Of a stretch of DNA of 64,000 nucleotides, positions 48,698-59,142 are shown one piece after another. This DNA is from an uncultured Bacteroidota bacterium (GTDB lineage: Bacteria > Bacteroidota > Bacteroidia > Flavobacteriales > Flavobacteriaceae), in the NCBI GenBank assembly GCA_902515405.1, contig CABXUS010000003.1, positions 1-64,000 on the forward strand. Reading direction: 5' to 3'. The translations under genes were made by a program, and so were the position numbers. The notes beneath the pieces were generated by a model, which saw only the letters and a list, made by a program, of their open reading frames with translations, had not been told where the DNA came from and ran no database searches. The first letter of the stretch is position 1; every line of letters begins with the position of its first letter.

Positions 48698-49858
48698 ATG
48701 AAGAAAAAAAAAACTTTTATAATATTTTCAATCTCAGTTCTAATTTCTCTAGGAATTATTTTTAAATCTGAAACCGTCTATCTATATGAATTAACAAAAA
48801 TTATAATTAAAATTAAAAGGACAAATGCAGACATAACAGACTATAAATATTTTGACAATATTATAATCCCGAAAAGTAAAACTCCAAAGTCATGGCCCCA
48901 GCATAATAATTTTAATAAAGTTATCTCTACAAAAAAATTAGATAGCACACACGCAAATTTGGGAACAGTTGCTTTTCTAATAATTAAAAATGATTCTATT
49001 TGGTATGAAAATTATTATGAGGGGTATAACAAAAATTCATTAAGTAACTCTTTTTCAATTTCTAAAAGTATAGTTGCTGCACTATTAGGAAGGTCAATTA
49101 TGGAGGGTTATCTATCTGGATTAAATCATAAAGTAGGAGATTTTATACCTGAGTTTAGTACTGGTTTAGCTAATAATTTAACAGTTGGAGATTTATCAAG
49201 TATGTCCTCTGGTATGAAATGGACTGAAGACTATAAAAACATTTTTGGAGTAACAGCAAGAGCATATGTTGGTACTGGATTAGAAAAGCTAATAAAGTCA
49301 AGACCAATCATAAGTGAACCCGGTATGTCTTTTGAGTATTTAAGTGGAGATACACAGCTCTTGGCAATGACAATCGAAAAGGCCACTGGAAAAAAAATTT
49401 CTGATTTAGTATCTGAATGGTTTTGGGAGCCTATGGGTGCAGAAAATGATGCGTTATGGCAAGTTGATAATTTAAAAACAAATACTGAAAAAGCTTATTG
49501 TTGTTTTAATTCAAATGCAAGAGATTTTGCAAAGTTTGGTAAATTATTTAAAGATTATGGTTTTTGGGGGAAAGAAATTTTATTGGATTCATCGTTTGTT
49601 AAAAAAGTTACATCTCCAAGATTCAAAGAAAGTCCTCATTATGGATATGGTTTTTGGATTGGAAAGTTTAATAATATGGATTTCTTTGCAATGAGAGGTC
49701 ATCTTGGTCAACACGTATTTGTTTTTCCAAAGCAAAATATAATTATTGTTAGATTGGGTAAAAGACATGATGTGAAAAGCGAAAGGGAAATTTATCCTAC
49801 AGATCAACAAATATATTTAGAAGAAGCATTTAAAATGTTAGCAATTGAAAAAGTCTAA
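48698..49858 (+). CDS. Serine hydrolase (class C beta-lactamase family)
   Basis: FSISKSIVAALLG SxxK, YLSGDTQLL YxN-like motif region, RGHLGQH. Confidence 0.88.
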   Translation: MKKKKTFIIFSISVLISLGIIFKSETVYLYELTKIIIKIKRTNADITDYKYFDNIIIPKSKTPKSWPQHNNFNKVISTKKLDSTHANLGTVAFLIIKNDSIWYENYYEGYNKNSLSNSFSISKSIVAALLGRSIMEGYLSGLNHKVGDFIPEFSTGLANNLTVGDLSSMSSGMKWTEDYKNIFGVTARAYVGTGLEKLIKSRPIISEPGMSFEYLSGDTQLLAMTIEKATGKKISDLVSEWFWEPMGAENDALWQVDNLKTNTEKAYCCFNSNARDFAKFGKLFKDYGFWGKEILLDSSFVKKVTSPRFKESPHYGYGFWIGKFNNMDFFAMRGHLGQHVFVFPKQNIIIVRLGKRHDVKSEREIYPTDQQIYLEEAFKMLAIEKV

Positions 49859-51362
49859 ACTTATTTCTGTTAAAAATTTAAAAGTTTTTACTAAAGATAT
49901 TATTTTAGTTAAAGGGATTTCTTTTGATCTTAATTATAATAAAGTTCTTGGAATAATTGGAGAATCTGGAAGTGGAAAATCTTTAACTGCACTTAGCATT
50001 TTAAATCTTAACAAATATAAAGGTCTTAATCAAGAGGGAGAGATTTTCTATAATGAAGAATTAATTTCTCATGCTAATATTCAAGACTTAATAAAAAATA
50101 AAATCTCTATCATTTTTCAGGATCCAATGAGCTTCTTAAATCCAAGTATGAAATGTGGTCAACAAATTAATGAGGTTTTACAGGCAAAGAAAAAAAATAA
50201 AGTTATTGAACTGATTCAAAAAGTTAAAATTGAAAATCCAGAATTAACCTACAATAAATATCCTCATGAACTAAGTGGTGGACAACAACAAAGGATTATG
50301 ATAGCAATTGCTATCGCAAAAAATCCAAAATTAATTATAGCAGATGAAGCAACCTCATCACTTGATAGTTTGATAAAAAGAGAAATTATTGAACTTTTGA
50401 TTGAAATAAAAAAAGAGTTGAATACCAGTCTTATTATTATAAGTCACAATCTTAATTTAATATCAAAAATTTCAAATCAAGTTTTGATTATGAATAAAGG
50501 ATTAATAGTTGAAAAAGGTTCAACAAAAAAAATATTTTCAAATCCTAGAAAAGCCTATACTAAAAAACTTATTCAAGAAAATGAAAACCTTAAAAAAGAT
50601 AAAAGAAAAATAAAGGATAAAGTCTCTACAAATAATATTCTGGAAATTAATGAACTAACACTTTCATTAAGTAATAAAAAAATAATTGATAACATTAATT
50701 TTAATATTAAAAGGGGTGAAACTATTGGAATTATTGGTCAATCTGGATCTGGCAAAACCACTATTTCAAGATGCATTATTGGTTACTATAAAAATTATCT
50801 TGGTAGGATTAATTATAATGGCGATAACATAAGAAAAATTAATAGAATTAATCTAAGCAGAGAGATTCAATTAATTTTTCAAGATCCTTACTCAGCTTTA
50901 AATCCTAATATTAAAGTAATTAATCAAATTATAGAACCTATGAGAATTCATTTTAAAATAAATAAAGATGAATTAAAAGTTAAAGCAGCTGAATATTTAA
51001 AAAGAGTCAAGCTCAATGAAGAACTGTTCTATAAATATCCATCTGAACTTTCAGGAGGAGAGAGACAAAGGGTAGTAATTGCTAGGGCGTTATGTCTAAA
51101 ACCAAAACTTATAATATGTGATGAATGTGTTTCTGCACTCGATAAATCAATTCAATATTCTGTTTTAAAACTTCTTGAAAAATTAAAAAAAGAAATGTCA
51201 TTAACATATATTTTTATATCTCATGATCTATCATTGGTTAAACTTATGTCAGATAAAATAATTGTTTTAAATAATGGTAAAATAGTGGATAGAAATTCGT
51301 CAACTAAGCTATTTAAAAAACCAAAAAAATATACAAAAAGGCTAATTGATGCTATAATTTAA
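49845..51362 (+). CDS. Double-ATPase oligopeptide-type ABC transporter ATP-binding protein (YejF/DppDF-like)
   Basis: Two full NBDs: GESGSGKSLTA / LSGGQQQR / IADEATSSLD and GQSGSGKTTIS / LSGGERQR / CDECVSALD. Confidence 0.93.
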   Translation: MKKSKLISVKNLKVFTKDIILVKGISFDLNYNKVLGIIGESGSGKSLTALSILNLNKYKGLNQEGEIFYNEELISHANIQDLIKNKISIIFQDPMSFLNPSMKCGQQINEVLQAKKKNKVIELIQKVKIENPELTYNKYPHELSGGQQQRIMIAIAIAKNPKLIIADEATSSLDSLIKREIIELLIEIKKELNTSLIIISHNLNLISKISNQVLIMNKGLIVEKGSTKKIFSNPRKAYTKKLIQENENLKKDKRKIKDKVSTNNILEINELTLSLSNKKIIDNINFNIKRGETIGIIGQSGSGKTTISRCIIGYYKNYLGRINYNGDNIRKINRINLSREIQLIFQDPYSALNPNIKVINQIIEPMRIHFKINKDELKVKAAEYLKRVKLNEELFYKYPSELSGGERQRVVIARALCLKPKLIICDECVSALDKSIQYSVLKLLEKLKKEMSLTYIFISHDLSLVKLMSDKIIVLNNGKIVDRNSSTKLFKKPKKYTKRLIDAII

Positions 51363-51365
51363 TTT

Positions 51366-51704
51366 ATGAATGACATATTATATAATATAGATTCATTACT
51401 AAAGTATATATCATTTACATTCCTTATATATTGTACATTGACATATGGCTATAAGCTACTAGCAAAAAAAAAATATTCAATAATTGATTTTAGAATTTCT
51501 ATTATGACTTTAATATTTGTTTTTTTTAAGTTCTCTTTATCTTTACTGTGGTTCTACAATGATATGAAATTTAATATTAAAAATTTTATAGTTTTTTTAA
51601 TTATTTTATTGGGGTTTTATAGCCATAATAAAGTTACTGAGCCAAGAAAAAAGTTTCTTAGACTGTTTAGTCTTTATTTTATTGGGCTATTACTAATGAT
51701 TTGA
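51366..51704 (+). CDS. Hypothetical membrane protein
   Basis: 112 aa, several hydrophobic helices. Confidence 0.5.
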   Translation: MNDILYNIDSLLKYISFTFLIYCTLTYGYKLLAKKKYSIIDFRISIMTLIFVFFKFSLSLLWFYNDMKFNIKNFIVFLIILLGFYSHNKVTEPRKKFLRLFSLYFIGLLLMI

Positions 51705-51819
51705 TTCTGTAAAAGCAAAAAACACTCTAGAAGAGTGTCTTAGGCTAAACAAACTATGAAAAACTAACATATTAAAATTAGTTTAAATTTGATGCATATT
51801 ATATTAAAGAATTGTTAAA

Positions 51820-52815
51820 ATGAGTTATGAAAATAATATTGCTGTTTTAGGAGCTGGTAGCTGGGGGACTGCAATAATAAAAATGCTTTGTGAAAATGTT
51901 AATGAAGTTCTCTGGTATGTAAGGAATTCAGATCATGCTAATGAAATAATTAAATTAAAAAGGAATCCAAAATATTTAAAGAATTTGGAGATTGATGTTA
52001 ATAAGCTAGTAATTAGTAGTGATATTGAGATTATTATTCAGCAATCTAATATTATAATCTTAGCTATTCCTTCTCCTTATATAAATGAAAGTCTTGAAAA
52101 ATATAAATCAATATTAAATCAAAAAATAATTTTTTCTGGATCTAAAGGAGTAATACCTGAGTCTCATTTAGTAATTACTGATCACTTAAATAAATATTAC
52201 AATATTCCGTATAAAAATTTAGGTATTATAAGCGGACCAACTCATGCTGAGGAAATTGCGAATGAAAAGCTGTCTTACTTAACTATTGGTTCATCAAATA
52301 AAGACATATGTGATTTTTTATCTGAAAAATTAAAGTCTTCATATATAAAAACATCTATTTCCAAGGATGTTATTGGTATAGAATATTCAGCTGCTTTAAA
52401 AAATATTTATTCAATTTTAGTTGGCATATCAATTGGTTTAGGATATGGGGATAATTTTATTAGTGTTTTAATTAGCCATTGCAGTAAGGAGATGATTAAA
52501 TTCATTATGTCAATTGATAATGTAAAACGTGATTTTAGTCATTCTGCATATATTGGAGATCTACTAGTAACAACATACTCATCATTTAGCAGAAATAGAA
52601 CTTTTGGTAAAATGATTGGAGAAGGTCATTCTGTTAATGAATCTATTTCTAAAATGTCTATGATTGTAGAGGGATATTATGCAACAAAAAATGCATATGA
52701 AATTTCAAAACTTAATAATGAAAAGTTTTTTATTATAAATACTGCATATGAAATTTTATATAATGGTAAGGAGCCTAAAGAATGTATAAAAAAGCTTTCT
52801 GTAAGTTTATACTGA
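51820..52815 (+). CDS. gpsA: NAD(P)H-dependent glycerol-3-phosphate dehydrogenase
   Basis: [37 protein letters not shown]. Confidence 0.95.
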   Translation: MSYENNIAVLGAGSWGTAIIKMLCENVNEVLWYVRNSDHANEIIKLKRNPKYLKNLEIDVNKLVISSDIEIIIQQSNIIILAIPSPYINESLEKYKSILNQKIIFSGSKGVIPESHLVITDHLNKYYNIPYKNLGIISGPTHAEEIANEKLSYLTIGSSNKDICDFLSEKLKSSYIKTSISKDVIGIEYSAALKNIYSILVGISIGLGYGDNFISVLISHCSKEMIKFIMSIDNVKRDFSHSAYIGDLLVTTYSSFSRNRTFGKMIGEGHSVNESISKMSMIVEGYYATKNAYEISKLNNEKFFIINTAYEILYNGKEPKECIKKLSVSLY

Positions 52816-53823
52816 TCTACTGAACTGATTTAAAAATCTTAAATCATTTTCATAAAGAGTTCTGATATCCTCAATCTGATATAATAACATTGTTATTCTT
52901 TCAATCCCAAGCCCAAAAGCAAATCCAGAAAACTTTTCAGTATCAATTTTACAGTTTTTTAAGACATTAGGGTCCACCATTCCGCATCCTAGAATTTCTA
53001 ACCAACCTGTCCCTTTAGTAATTCTATAATCTGCTTCAGTTTCTAAACCCCAATATATATCTAGCTCGGCACTAGGTTCAGTAAATGGGAAATATGAAGG
53101 TCTTAATCTGATTTTACTTTTGCCAAATAATTCCTTAGTAAAATGTAAAAGTGTTTGCTTTAAATCAACAAATGAAACATTCTTATCAATATATAAACCC
53201 TCAATTTGATGAAAAAAACAATGAGATCTAGCTGAAATATCCTCATTTCTATAAACTCTTCCAGGTGAAATTGTTCTTATAGGAGGTTCATTATTCTCCA
53301 TATGTCTAATTTGAACAGATGAAGTGTGTGTTCTTAAAAGCCAATCTGGATTTTTACTAATATAAAATGTGTCTTGCATATCCCTAGCTGGGTGGTGTTC
53401 TGGAAGATTTAAGGCTGTAAAATTATGCCAATCATCCTCAATTTCAGGACCTTCAGAAATATCAAATCCAATTTTTAAGAAAATATCAATTATTTTATTT
53501 TTAACAATAGAAATTGGATGTTTAGACCCTAATTTTATAAAGTCAGCTGGCTTAGTTAAGTCTTCAAAATTATCATTTGAAATATTCTTTACAAACTTTT
53601 CTTTGTGATTATTAATTATAGATTTAACCTTCTCCTTAATAGAGTTTATTTTTAAACCAACTTCTTTTTTTTCATTGTTAGGGATGTTCTTAAGTTGAGA
53701 AAACAGCAATGGAATGATTCCCTTTTTTGATATATACTTAATTCTAAATTTCTCAAGCTCATTAGCATCTTTAATTTTAATTTTATTTAATTCTGCTAAA
53801 TACTTATTTATTTCTTTATTCAT
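52807..53823 (-). CDS. pheS: Phenylalanyl-tRNA synthetase alpha subunit
   Basis: [67 protein letters not shown]. Confidence 0.97.
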   Translation of the reverse strand: MNKEINKYLAELNKIKIKDANELEKFRIKYISKKGIIPLLFSQLKNIPNNEKKEVGLKINSIKEKVKSIINNHKEKFVKNISNDNFEDLTKPADFIKLGSKHPISIVKNKIIDIFLKIGFDISEGPEIEDDWHNFTALNLPEHHPARDMQDTFYISKNPDWLLRTHTSSVQIRHMENNEPPIRTISPGRVYRNEDISARSHCFFHQIEGLYIDKNVSFVDLKQTLLHFTKELFGKSKIRLRPSYFPFTEPSAELDIYWGLETEADYRITKGTGWLEILGCGMVDPNVLKNCKIDTEKFSGFAFGLGIERITMLLYQIEDIRTLYENDLRFLNQFSRSV

Positions 53824-53865
53824 TGCTTATGCTAAAGTATCTCAATTAAATTAAAAAATAAAACT

Positions 53866-54327
53866 TCACCAAAATTTAATTAAGTCAATTCCATAATAAA
53901 TTATTAATGCTGAAATAATAAATCTAAAAAACTTTCCAATAAGCATCCAAATAGATACTTTATAAGCATCTACTTTAAAAAAGCCTAAACTCAAAGCAAG
54001 AATATCTCCTCCAAGAGGAAACCAAGTAAAAAAAGCTAATACACTTCCCCACTTATCAATTCTTATTTTAAAAGCATTAACCTTTTCTTTTTTGATTTTG
54101 AAATATTTTTCTATTTTTTTCCAATCCCCAATCCTACCAACAAAATAAGAAGTCATTCCTCCCATCCAATTACCTATAGTAGCAATTAAAATTGTAATAT
54201 ATAAGTTAAATCCCTTAACAATTAGAACGCCTAAAATAACCTCGGGGCTAAATGGAATAACAAATGTTGCTGCGAGAAAACAAGAAATAAATAAACCTAT
54301 ATAACCCAACTCAGCAAAGTATTCCAT
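53866..54327 (-). CDS. YqaA-like/DedA-type membrane protein
   Basis: FISCFLAATFVIPFSPEVIL, GNWMGGMTSYFVGRIGDW, FTWFPLGGDILALSLGFF. Confidence 0.85.
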   Translation of the reverse strand: MEYFAELGYIGLFISCFLAATFVIPFSPEVILGVLIVKGFNLYITILIATIGNWMGGMTSYFVGRIGDWKKIEKYFKIKKEKVNAFKIRIDKWGSVLAFFTWFPLGGDILALSLGFFKVDAYKVSIWMLIGKFFRFIISALIIYYGIDLIKFW

Positions 54328-54370
54328 TTTAGTTTTAACTTTATAACTTAATAAAATTATACTTTAAATT

Positions 54371-54892
54371 TTGATTTATATAGATTTAATAATAATTGTA
54401 GTAATTATATATGCATTTATAAAAGGATTTTCAAATGGTCTTGTAAATGAATTAGCCTCATTTCTTGGATTATTAATAGGAGCTATTATTTCTTATAGTT
54501 TCTCAGACGACCTTTCTGAAATTATTAATAATTATATAAAAAAAGATTCGCCTTTATATGTCGTTTCTCCAAAACTATGGGATATTTTAAGTTTTATTAT
54601 ATTATTTATTACCACTTCTCTACTCTTTACTTTTGCTGGTAAGTCTTTTACGAAACTTATAAAGTTTATATCCCTTGGAACAATTAACAGATTACTTGGT
54701 GGCCTGTTCAGCTCTTTGAAATTTATTATTGTAATAGTATCTATTTCAATGGTAATTAATTATTTATCCGAGCTATTAATGATTGAGATGATACCACTGG
54801 ATCAAACAAATAATTCTAAAGTATATCCAGTTTTAATTGATATCGGAAATTTAATATTAGATTATTTAAACAACAATTCTTTTACTATTTAA
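54371..54892 (+). CDS. CvpA family protein
   Basis: GFSNGLVNELASFLGLLIGAIISY, FTKLIKFISLGTINRLLGGLFSSLK. Confidence 0.88.
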   Translation: MIYIDLIIIVVIIYAFIKGFSNGLVNELASFLGLLIGAIISYSFSDDLSEIINNYIKKDSPLYVVSPKLWDILSFIILFITTSLLFTFAGKSFTKLIKFISLGTINRLLGGLFSSLKFIIVIVSISMVINYLSELLMIEMIPLDQTNNSKVYPVLIDIGNLILDYLNNNSFTI

Positions 54893-55646
54893 CTGTCCTA
54901 AATGAAGATGTTAAAATCCATCCTTTATTTCCATTTTTAAGCTGAATTAAACTCCAATCATTAATGCTTTCTAGGATATTTAATTTTGTTCCTTCATGAA
55001 GTTTAATTATTTCTTCTGACCTTAAATTAGGTTCCTCCCTTAACTCAATTTGTTTATCAAAAATAATAGCAGGATTATTGTTTTCAGAAATATTTTTTGA
55101 GTTGTTTGCTAAAATTAAAAATAATAAAAATAATATAGTGCTAGAAATGGATGAAATAAATAGTTTTTTCTTTAAAGAAGATTTTTTACTAATCATATAT
55201 AGGAAAAATAAAAATATTGCCAAATACTCAAAGAAGATAAATAAGTATTGCCAAGTATTATAATTAAATAGTTTTGTCACGCTATTTGTAAAAACAGATA
55301 TTTGATTTTCAGGCAGTATTTCTATTTTATCAATTAGCATATTTTGAGCAAATACCAAATTATTATTTATTGTCTCACTGTTAGGATTTAATAATAGAGC
55401 TTTTTCATAATAATATATAGAGTTGGCAATATCATTTAATTTATAATAAGAATTACCCATATTATAATATAGCTTATCTGAATGCTCTCCACTTTTTAGT
55501 ATTGATGAATACTTTTCAATGGCTTCATAATAATTTCCATTATTATAAAGTTCATTGCCCTGATCAAATAATTCAGAGTTCTGACTAAATGAAAATGAAA
55601 ATAAAAAACAAAAGATGACAATAATATTTATGTTCTTTAAAATCAT
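54885..55646 (-). CDS. batE: BatE-like TPR plus SH3 protein
   Basis: Signal peptide, TPR repeats, two TM helices, C-terminal SH3b-like REEPNLRSEEIIKLHEGTKLNI; position in bat operon. Confidence 0.82.
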   Translation of the reverse strand: MILKNINIIVIFCFLFSFSFSQNSELFDQGNELYNNGNYYEAIEKYSSILKSGEHSDKLYYNMGNSYYKLNDIANSIYYYEKALLLNPNSETINNNLVFAQNMLIDKIEILPENQISVFTNSVTKLFNYNTWQYLFIFFEYLAIFLFFLYMISKKSSLKKKLFISSISSTILFLLFLILANNSKNISENNNPAIIFDKQIELREEPNLRSEEIIKLHEGTKLNILESINDWSLIQLKNGNKGWILTSSFRTVK

Positions 55647-57388
55647 GATTTTTCAATATTAGAAATTATTTCAACTGCCTTATCGTAATCAACTTTTAAT
55701 TCTTTTGGGTTTCCTGGTGTATATCTAGCATATTCACAACTCATTAAAATTTTAATTAAATCATTAACCAAATCATTAGATATATTTTTCTTTGTAAGCT
55801 TGAGCTTTATATTTTCTTTAGAAAAATCAGAGGTTTGAAAATCAAACTTATATTTTAAAAAATTAAATAATGCTTTTTCCAAAGAAATATAAAAAAGATC
55901 GACGTTATCAATATCTTTTTTAGCAATTTCTAAAAATTTATTGGCTAATTTTTTTGCTTTCTCAGATTGTTTTTCTTGATCTGATACTGAATTTTTTTTG
56001 GTTTTTAAATAAATGATAAAGATTATTAATAATACAATTGGGGTAAAGATTATATAATAAATTTTATTATCAATGCTAAAAGATTTATTATTTATTTCTG
56101 TGAAATCTGAATTTAGTTCTATAAAGTTAAATTGAGCTGAGCTTGATGGAATTTCATTATTTGAGCTAGCAATTTTTTCATTATTATTTGAAATTACTGG
56201 ACCATCGTAAACATCAACAATTTTTTCATCAGTATAAAGAGTTATATATTTTTTTAAAGAGGGGTTAAAAAATGAAAACTTGACACTCGGGATTGGATAT
56301 TTACCTTGAAATTGAGGAACAATAGTGTATGTATTTAATATATTTCCGTTCATTCCAGATAATCCAACTTTTACATTTTCAGAGAACTCAGGGTCGTATT
56401 TTTCAAGTGAGGATGGAACAATAAGATCAGGAATTGAAAATAATTTTAAATTACCCGAACCTGAAATCTTAAGCTCTAGTTGAAAAGATTCAGTTGCTTT
56501 TAATTGAGTCTTATTAGAATTTATTGAAATTTCAAAATCTCCCACTGCCCCAGAAAAATCGTCAGGTTTATTAATTGGAAGAGGACTAACATTAATGATT
56601 CGCTTTTTAGATGAGACCTTTTTTGAGGTTTGGTTGTATATGACATTGCCAAAAAAATCTCTTCTATTTGTTGGTAAATCTATTGATACATCCAGTGTCA
56701 TAGGATTAATTTCTAATTTACCTTGTTTCTGTGGATACAATAATGTTTTTTTCCAAGTAACATAGTTATAGCTTTTACCATTTAATGAAGATCTTTTAAT
56801 TTCTAATCTTGGTACATCAATTTTTTGAGACCAAAAATTTTTAAACTCTGGCGAATCAACCTCTCCAAGATTTCTAACATTTATTTCAGGGCTAAAAAAT
56901 AATTTATATACTATAGAAATTGGTTCATTTAAATATGGATTACTTTTAGATAACTCAGCTACTAACTGAACGTCATCATCTAATAAAGTATCAGAGCTGT
57001 TTGGTGATATAGAGGATTCAACAGCTTCTGTAACTTGAACTTCAACCGGTGAAGTTTTATATATATCACCATCAATTTCTATAGAAGCTTGACCTATTCT
57101 AAATCTTCCTCTTTTAATAGGAGAAAGGAAATATGTATATGTTTTTGAAAATGTCCTGGTACCATTTATCCAACTATTACTCACTGATTGATTTGGTCCA
57201 CCAACAATATTAAAACCATTAAAATTCGGAGGAGAAAAATTGTCTCCGTCCATATTCATTTTAAAATCAACTCTTAAATTTTCATTTAAACCTAATTTAT
57301 TTTTACTAACATTAGCTTCAAACTTTACTTGGGAAAAGATTAAGCTACTAGATAATAATATGAATAATAAAATAATATTGTTTTTCAT
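55643..57388 (-). CDS. batD: BatD family protein
   Basis: VKFEANVSKNKLGLNENLRVDFKMN, YNYVTWKKTLLYPQKQGKLEI; operon context. Confidence 0.88.
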   Translation of the reverse strand: MKNNIILLFILLSSSLIFSQVKFEANVSKNKLGLNENLRVDFKMNMDGDNFSPPNFNGFNIVGGPNQSVSNSWINGTRTFSKTYTYFLSPIKRGRFRIGQASIEIDGDIYKTSPVEVQVTEAVESSISPNSSDTLLDDDVQLVAELSKSNPYLNEPISIVYKLFFSPEINVRNLGEVDSPEFKNFWSQKIDVPRLEIKRSSLNGKSYNYVTWKKTLLYPQKQGKLEINPMTLDVSIDLPTNRRDFFGNVIYNQTSKKVSSKKRIINVSPLPINKPDDFSGAVGDFEISINSNKTQLKATESFQLELKISGSGNLKLFSIPDLIVPSSLEKYDPEFSENVKVGLSGMNGNILNTYTIVPQFQGKYPIPSVKFSFFNPSLKKYITLYTDEKIVDVYDGPVISNNNEKIASSNNEIPSSSAQFNFIELNSDFTEINNKSFSIDNKIYYIIFTPIVLLIIFIIYLKTKKNSVSDQEKQSEKAKKLANKFLEIAKKDIDNVDLFYISLEKALFNFLKYKFDFQTSDFSKENIKLKLTKKNISNDLVNDLIKILMSCEYARYTPGNPKELKVDYDKAVEIISNIEKS

Positions 57389-57389
57389 T

Positions 57390-58118
57390 TTACCAGTCTT
57401 TCTTGTTAGGTTTTGGGTTTCCTTTGAATTTTTTCTTATTAACCTTATCCTGAACTTTTTTCTCCTCTTTACTCATTGCTTCTAAAATACTTTTCAATTG
57501 TTGAGGTGAAATTTGTTTTTGGGATGGGTTATTTTTTGGTTTTGATTTATCATCTTGTTTTTGCTTATTCTCATCTTTATCATCCTCATTTTTTTTATCC
57601 TGATCCTTGTTATCCTTGTTATCCTTTTTATCCTTGTTGTCCTTTTTATCTTTATTCTTATCGTTTTTATTCTTTTGATTTTTTAAAAGTTCCTTTGCCA
57701 AAACATAATTATATCTTGTTTCTTCATCATCAGGATTATTGAGTAACGCTTTTTTAAAGTTATCTACGGCTCCTTGATAATTTTTATCTTTCATAAATGT
57801 ATTACCTAAATTATGGAATGCTTTATGTAAATCTTCTTTGCTATTTAGCTTTGCTAAAGATTGATTATAATTAAATCTAGCTTCATTTGATAAATTATTT
57901 TTGTATAAAGAATTTCCCAAGTTATATGGTGCTTGATAGTTTAATGAATCAATTGAATATGCTTTTCTATAATTATATTCTGCACTTGAATACTTATCTT
58001 TTTGAAACTCAATATTTCCATCAAAAACTAAATTATTTGAATTTTTCTGATTTTCATCTTGAGCAAAGATTAATCCAGAAAAAAATAATATAATTAAAAA
58101 AATTTTATTCATTTTCAT
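57390..58118 (-). CDS. batC: BatC TPR protein with Lys/Asp/Asn-rich low-complexity tail
   Basis: TPR repeats then KDKKDNKDKKDNKDNKDQDKKNEDDKDENK; ORF track start 58175 overlaps batB, the Met at 58118 precedes the signal peptide. Confidence 0.85.
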   Translation of the reverse strand: MKMNKIFLIILFFSGLIFAQDENQKNSNNLVFDGNIEFQKDKYSSAEYNYRKAYSIDSLNYQAPYNLGNSLYKNNLSNEARFNYNQSLAKLNSKEDLHKAFHNLGNTFMKDKNYQGAVDNFKKALLNNPDDEETRYNYVLAKELLKNQKNKNDKNKDKKDNKDKKDNKDNKDQDKKNEDDKDENKQKQDDKSKPKNNPSQKQISPQQLKSILEAMSKEEKKVQDKVNKKKFKGNPKPNKKDW

Positions 58119-59142
58119 TAAATAAGTTAAGTTTTTTAATCCATTTAGTTTTTTTATTAAAAATAACTGAGTCAAGTAAAATTAGTAATAATCCGAGACC
58201 AATAAACCATTGAAATTGATCTTTAAAGGATACAAATTGTTTTGATTCAAATTCTTTTTTATCCATTTCTTTAAGCTCATTAATTACCTCATCCACAACG
58301 TATGCTGTGTTATCGCCTTTAATGTATTTTCCATCTGACTGTTGAGCTATTTTTTGAAGCAAATTTTCATCTAGTCTTGTAATTACAACTTCGCCGTTTT
58401 CATCTTTTTTATATGACTTTACTATATTATTTTCTTTAATAGGAATTGGTGCTCCTTTAATAGAGCCCAATCCAACAGAAAAAATTGTTATTCCACTTTC
58501 ATTAATTGTAGAATTTAATTGATCTTCTTTGTATTCATGATCCTCTCCATCAGAAAGTATACACAATACTCTATTAGTTTGGTTATCGTCATCAAAAAAA
58601 CCTCTGGACAACTCAATAGCTTCAAATATTGAAGTTCCTTGAGATGATAACATATCTGTATTTAAACTTTCCAAAAACATTTTTGCTGATGAAAAATCAG
58701 TTGTTATTGGCAAAACAGGTATAGCTGTTGATGCATATGCAATTATACCCACTCTGTCTGATCCAAGTTTATTAAATATTTCTGATACTAATCTTTTAGC
58801 TTTAAAAATTCTGTTTGGTGCAATATCCTCAGCAAGCATACTTTTAGAGACATCTACAGCAAAGACAATATCAACTCCTTCTCTTTTTACAGTTTGTAAT
58901 TCTGTCCCAATTTTTGGATTAACCAGTCCGATTACTAAGAAAGTTATTACAAATAAAATTATTGATGTCTTTAAATATGATTTAGAATGCGAAAAATCAG
59001 GACTTAAAAATTTAAATGTTTCTTTATTAAAATATTTATTTATTATTTTTTTTTGCCATAATTTATTATAAATAAAAACTAAAATAATTACAGGAATTAA
59101 AAGTAGGATATAAAAATAAAATGTTTCTTCTAGCTGATACAT
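58105..59142 (-). CDS. batB: BatB VWA domain protein
   Basis: VFAVDVSKSMLAEDIAPNR MIDAS, ILSDGEDHE. Confidence 0.92.
   Translation of the reverse strand: MYQLEETFYFYILLLIPVIILVFIYNKLWQKKIINKYFNKETFKFLSPDFSHSKSYLKTSIILFVITFLVIGLVNPKIGTELQTVKREGVDIVFAVDVSKSMLAEDIAPNRIFKAKRLVSEIFNKLGSDRVGIIAYASTAIPVLPITTDFSSAKMFLESLNTDMLSSQGTSIFEAIELSRGFFDDDNQTNRVLCILSDGEDHEYKEDQLNSTINESGITIFSVGLGSIKGAPIPIKENNIVKSYKKDENGEVVITRLDENLLQKIAQQSDGKYIKGDNTAYVVDEVINELKEMDKKEFESKQFVSFKDQFQWFIGLGLLLILLDSVIFNKKTKWIKKLNLFNENE

Noticed and set aside
51722-51738. ACACTCT-AGA-AGAGTGT hairpin considered as a terminator
   Set aside because: T-run exists only on the minus strand, where no minus gene ends; plus side lacks a T-run. 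Possibly a relic, but not supportable.
57476-57742. ORF encoding HPHFFYPDPCYPCYPFYPCCPFYLYSY (Cys/Tyr/Pro-rich)
   Set aside because: Antisense of the BatC Lys/Asp low-complexity tail; Cys codons arise from the complement of repeated sequence, unlike the intergenic peptide at 20394-20498.
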